NCBI RefSeq assembly: GCF_039907765.1
Contig: NZ_JARDJI010000004.1
Location: forward strand, 228,158-292,157
DNA from: Aminobacter sp039907765
GTDB taxonomy: Bacteria > Pseudomonadota > Alphaproteobacteria > Rhizobiales > Rhizobiaceae
Reading direction: 5' to 3'
DNA length: 64,000 nucleotides
Each line of letters starts with the position of its first letter. The first letter of the stretch is position 1. Shown here one piece after another: positions 61,553 through 64,000 of the stretch. A model generated the notes under the pieces. The model saw only the letters and a program-made list of their open reading frames with translations. It was not told the DNA's origin and ran no database searches. Both the position numbers and the translations under genes were made by a program.

Positions 61553-62368
61553 ATGCGCTCTGACCGTTCGCAATCGGCCCCGCGGGGCCTCAAGATCGCG
61601 GCTGCCGCAGGGCTCGCCTTCCTGCACCTGCCGATCCTGCTCATCTTCGTCTACGCCTTCACGACCGAGGAGAAGAGCTACCAGTGGCCGCCGCCGGGCT
61701 TCACCACCCAGTGGTTCGGGGTGACCTGGGGACGGCCCGACGTCTGGCAGGCGCTCGGCCTGTCGGTGCAGGTGGCGGCGATCTCGACGACGATAGCACT
61801 GGTGCTCGGCACGCTCTGCGCCGCGGCCGTCAGCCAGACGCGGTTCTTCGGCCGCGAGGCGATCTCGCTGCTCGTCATCCTGCCGATCGCCCTGCCCGGC
61901 ATCATCACCGGCATCGCCCTGCGCTCGGCCTTCAGCCTGGCGGAGATCCCGTTCTCGTTCTGGACGATCGTGCTCGGCCACGCGACCTTCTGCGTCGTGG
62001 TCGTCTACAACAACGCCGTCGCCCGCTTCCGCCGCACCTCGGGTTCGCTGATCGAGGCCTCGATGGACCTCGGCGCCGACGGCTTCCAGACGTTCCGGCA
62101 CGTGATCCTGCCGAACATCGGCACGGCGCTGCTCGCCGGCGGCATGCTCGCCTTCGCGCTGTCCTTCGACGAGGTCATCGTCACCACCTTCACCGCCGGC
62201 CAGCAGGAGACCGTGCCGATCTGGATGCTCGAGGAACTGGTCAGGCCGCGCCAGAGGCCGGTCACCAACGTCGTCGCCATGGTCGTCGTGCTCGTCACGC
62301 TGCTGCCGATCCTCGCCGCCTACTACCTGACCCGCGAAGGCGACCAGATCGCCGGAGCCGGCAAATAA
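61553..62368 (+). CDS. Polyamine ABC transporter permease (PotC-like)
   Basis: 271 residues from ATG 61553, after CAGGAGGCTGCCC. Membrane segments AAAAGLAFLHLPILLIFVYA, STTIALVLGTLCAAAVSQTR and LLVILPIALPGIITGIALRS; EAA loop SLIEASMDLGADGFQTFRHV. PotC/PotI-type subunit, partner of the PotB-like permease. Confidence 0.94.
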   Translation: MRSDRSQSAPRGLKIAAAAGLAFLHLPILLIFVYAFTTEEKSYQWPPPGFTTQWFGVTWGRPDVWQALGLSVQVAAISTTIALVLGTLCAAAVSQTRFFGREAISLLVILPIALPGIITGIALRSAFSLAEIPFSFWTIVLGHATFCVVVVYNNAVARFRRTSGSLIEASMDLGADGFQTFRHVILPNIGTALLAGGMLAFALSFDEVIVTTFTAGQQETVPIWMLEELVRPRQRPVTNVVAMVVVLVTLLPILAAYYLTREGDQIAGAGK

Positions 62369-62389
62369 GATTCGAAAGGGAGAGCTCAC

Positions 62390-63817
62390 ATGGACACCCA
62401 AATGCTGATCGGCTCGAAGTTCGAGCGCGGAACCGAAACCGAGGAGGCGATCCTCAACCCGCGCACCGGCGAGACGATCCTGAACCTGCCCGAGGCTTCG
62501 CCGGCGCAGATCGAGGCGGCGGTCGCTGCCGCCGAAAAGGCCTTCGTGACCTGGTCGAAGACCACGCCCGCCCAGCGCTCGGGCTACCTGCTCAAGATCG
62601 CCGACCGTATCGAGGCCGAGGCCGCCGAATTCGCCCGCCTCGAGGCGCTCAACTGCGGCAAGCCGATCAACGCCGTGCTCAACGACGAGATCCCGGCGAT
62701 CGTCGACTGCTACCGCTTCTTCGCAGGCGCGGTGCGCTCGATGCCCGGCCTCGTCGCCGGCGAATACCTGCCCGGCCACACCTCGATGATCCGGCGCGAC
62801 CCGGTCGGCGTCGTCGCGTCCATCGCGCCGTGGAACTATCCGCTGATGATGATGGCCTGGAAGCTGGCGCCCGCCATCGGCGGCGGCAACACGGTCGTCT
62901 TCAAGCCTTCCGAACAGACGCCGCTGACGGCGCTGAAGCTCGCGAGGATCCTCGCCGACGTACTGCCCGAGGGCGTGGTCAACGTCGTGCTCGGGCGCGG
63001 CGAAAGCGTCGGCAACACGCTGATCAACCATGCCAAGGTCGGCATGATCTCGATCACCGGCGACGTCGCCACCGGCAAGAAGGTGCTGCAGGCGGCGGCC
63101 AAGTCGGTCAAGCGCACCCATCTCGAACTCGGCGGCAAGGCCCCCGTCATCGTCTTCGACGATGCCGATGTCGATGCGGTGGTCACCGGCCTGCGCGCCT
63201 TCGGCTACTACAATGCCGGCCAGGACTGCACCGCCGCCTGCCGCGTCTACGCCGGCAAGAAGATCTACGACAAGCTCGTCGCCGACCTGTCGTCGGCCGT
63301 CTCGACCATCCGCTACGGCCGGGCCGACGACACCGAGAACGAGATCGGGCCGCTGATCTCGCGCCGCCAGCGCGACCGCGTCGCCTCCTTCGTCGAGCGC
63401 GCCTCCGAGCTCAAGCACATCGACATCACCACCGGCGGACATCCGGGCGACGGCGGCGGCTTCTATTACCAGCCGACGGTGGTGGCGGGCGCCCTTCAGG
63501 AGGACGAGATCGTCCGCCGCGAGGTGTTCGGCCCGGTGGTCTCGGTGACCCGCTTCTCGGATGTCGACGAGGCGGTCGGCTGGGCCAACGACAGCGACTA
63601 CGGCCTGGCGTCTTCGGTGTGGACCAGGGACATCTCGCGCGCCATGGCGACCGCCGCCCGGCTGCAATATGGCTGCACCTGGATCAACACCCACTTCATG
63701 CTGACCAACGAGATGCCGCATGGCGGGCTCAAGCAGTCCGGCTACGGCAAGGACATGTCGGTCTATGCGCTGGAGGATTATACCGCCGTCCGCCATGTGA
63801 TGATCGCGCACGGGTAG
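62390..63817 (+). CDS. Gamma-aminobutyraldehyde dehydrogenase (PatD-like)
   Basis: 475 residues from ATG 62390, after AAAGGGAGAGCTCAC. ALDH motifs: APWNYPLMMMAWKLAPAIGG, catalytic Glu in THLELGGKAPVIVF, catalytic Cys in NAGQDCTAACRV and REVFGPVVSVTRF. The FAGAVRSMPGLVAGEYLPGH stretch is typical of 4-aminobutanal dehydrogenases. It lies directly after the polyamine transporter, so a role in oxidising 4-aminobutanal from putrescine to GABA is likely; no putrescine transaminase is in the window. Confidence 0.88.
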   Translation: MDTQMLIGSKFERGTETEEAILNPRTGETILNLPEASPAQIEAAVAAAEKAFVTWSKTTPAQRSGYLLKIADRIEAEAAEFARLEALNCGKPINAVLNDEIPAIVDCYRFFAGAVRSMPGLVAGEYLPGHTSMIRRDPVGVVASIAPWNYPLMMMAWKLAPAIGGGNTVVFKPSEQTPLTALKLARILADVLPEGVVNVVLGRGESVGNTLINHAKVGMISITGDVATGKKVLQAAAKSVKRTHLELGGKAPVIVFDDADVDAVVTGLRAFGYYNAGQDCTAACRVYAGKKIYDKLVADLSSAVSTIRYGRADDTENEIGPLISRRQRDRVASFVERASELKHIDITTGGHPGDGGGFYYQPTVVAGALQEDEIVRREVFGPVVSVTRFSDVDEAVGWANDSDYGLASSVWTRDISRAMATAARLQYGCTWINTHFMLTNEMPHGGLKQSGYGKDMSVYALEDYTAVRHVMIAHG

Positions 63818-63839
63818 GCGCGAGGTGGAAGAAGAACGC

Positions 63840-63898
63840 TGTCCCCTCGCCCCGTTTTCGGGGAGAGGGTGGCCGCGAAGCGGCCGGGTGAGGGGCAG
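63840..63898. repeat. Palindromic CCCCTC repeat downstream of the aldehyde dehydrogenase
   Basis: TCCCCTCGCCCCG-tttt-CGGGG and GGCCGC-gaa-GCGGCC hairpins lie between outer CCCCTC and GAGGGGC words. Same class as the other CTCCCC repeats. The remaining bases to 64000 show no gene. Confidence 0.75.
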
Positions 63899-64000
63899 AA
63901 CCAAACTGCCCGCTCTCATTCCTTCCCACCCCCCTCTGTCCTGCCGGCGTTCGTCGTTCGAAAAGCCAAGCAATTGGCTTTTCGTCGCCTTCGGCGACCA

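Noticed and set aside
61307..63973. 888-codon minus-strand open frame opposite potC-like and patD-like genes
   Set aside because: No recognisable protein family and opposite two well-supported genes.

Overview
The window is GC-rich alphaproteobacterial chromosome, most like a Mesorhizobium/Aminobacter-type member of the Hyphomicrobiales. The assignment rests on a CpdR cell-cycle regulator, an MmgR/alpha-r8-type small RNA, a ROSE-type RNA thermometer before an hsp20 gene, rhizobial intergenic palindromes, and protein-family content. No species can be named from the sequence alone. There is no plasmid or phage backbone, no transposase and no CRISPR array.

Layout. 0-18 kb is mainly housekeeping: the 3' end of a lytic transglycosylase, an SGNH-fold (DUF459) protein, gltD and gltB (minus strand), a threonine aldolase, a low-GC HEPN-type gene, hsp20 with a sigma-32 promoter and RNA thermometer, an alpha/beta hydrolase, hisN, an MmgR-like sRNA, an N-formylglutamate amidohydrolase, cpdR, tRNA-Val(GAC), and a flavin monooxygenase/cupin pair with a divergent AraC regulator. 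18-25.5 kb holds an Lrp regulator divergent from a 1017-residue three-domain protein (phosphotransferase, M23 peptidase, class III aminotransferase), an orphan amino-acid binding protein, and a secreted phytase-like esterase preceded by a tandem Pho box.

25.5-40.6 kb is a C-P lyase (phosphonate) locus: phnF divergent from phnGHI, then phnJKL and a hexapeptide acetyltransferase, then phnCDE1E2, a DUF1045 gene and phnM. Pho boxes precede phnG and phnC. The locus is rearranged: a hicBA toxin-antitoxin pair lies antisense between phnI and phnJ, PhnJ has gained a C-terminal tail from a palindromic repeat, and the acetyltransferase 3' end is followed by a second copy that differs only at synonymous sites and a third, decayed one. 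phnN and phnP are not in the window.

40.6-56.4 kb is a tightly packed minus-strand operon of 12 genes: LacI regulator, Gfo/Idh/MocA oxidoreductase, CoA-transferase, enoyl-CoA hydratase, aldehyde dehydrogenase, a four-gene MalEFGK-like transporter, two GMC oxidoreductases and an SDR. A DUF993 gene is divergent from it. Two copies of a TTGGAACGTTCCAA-type operator flank the divergent promoters. The gene set reads as import of a sugar-like or alcohol compound, oxidation to an acid, CoA activation and beta-oxidation-like steps; the substrate is unknown. 56.4-63.8 kb holds a SnoaL-like protein, a LysR regulator, and a polyamine ABC transporter (binding protein, ATPase, two permeases) with a gamma-aminobutyraldehyde dehydrogenase, consistent with putrescine uptake and degradation.
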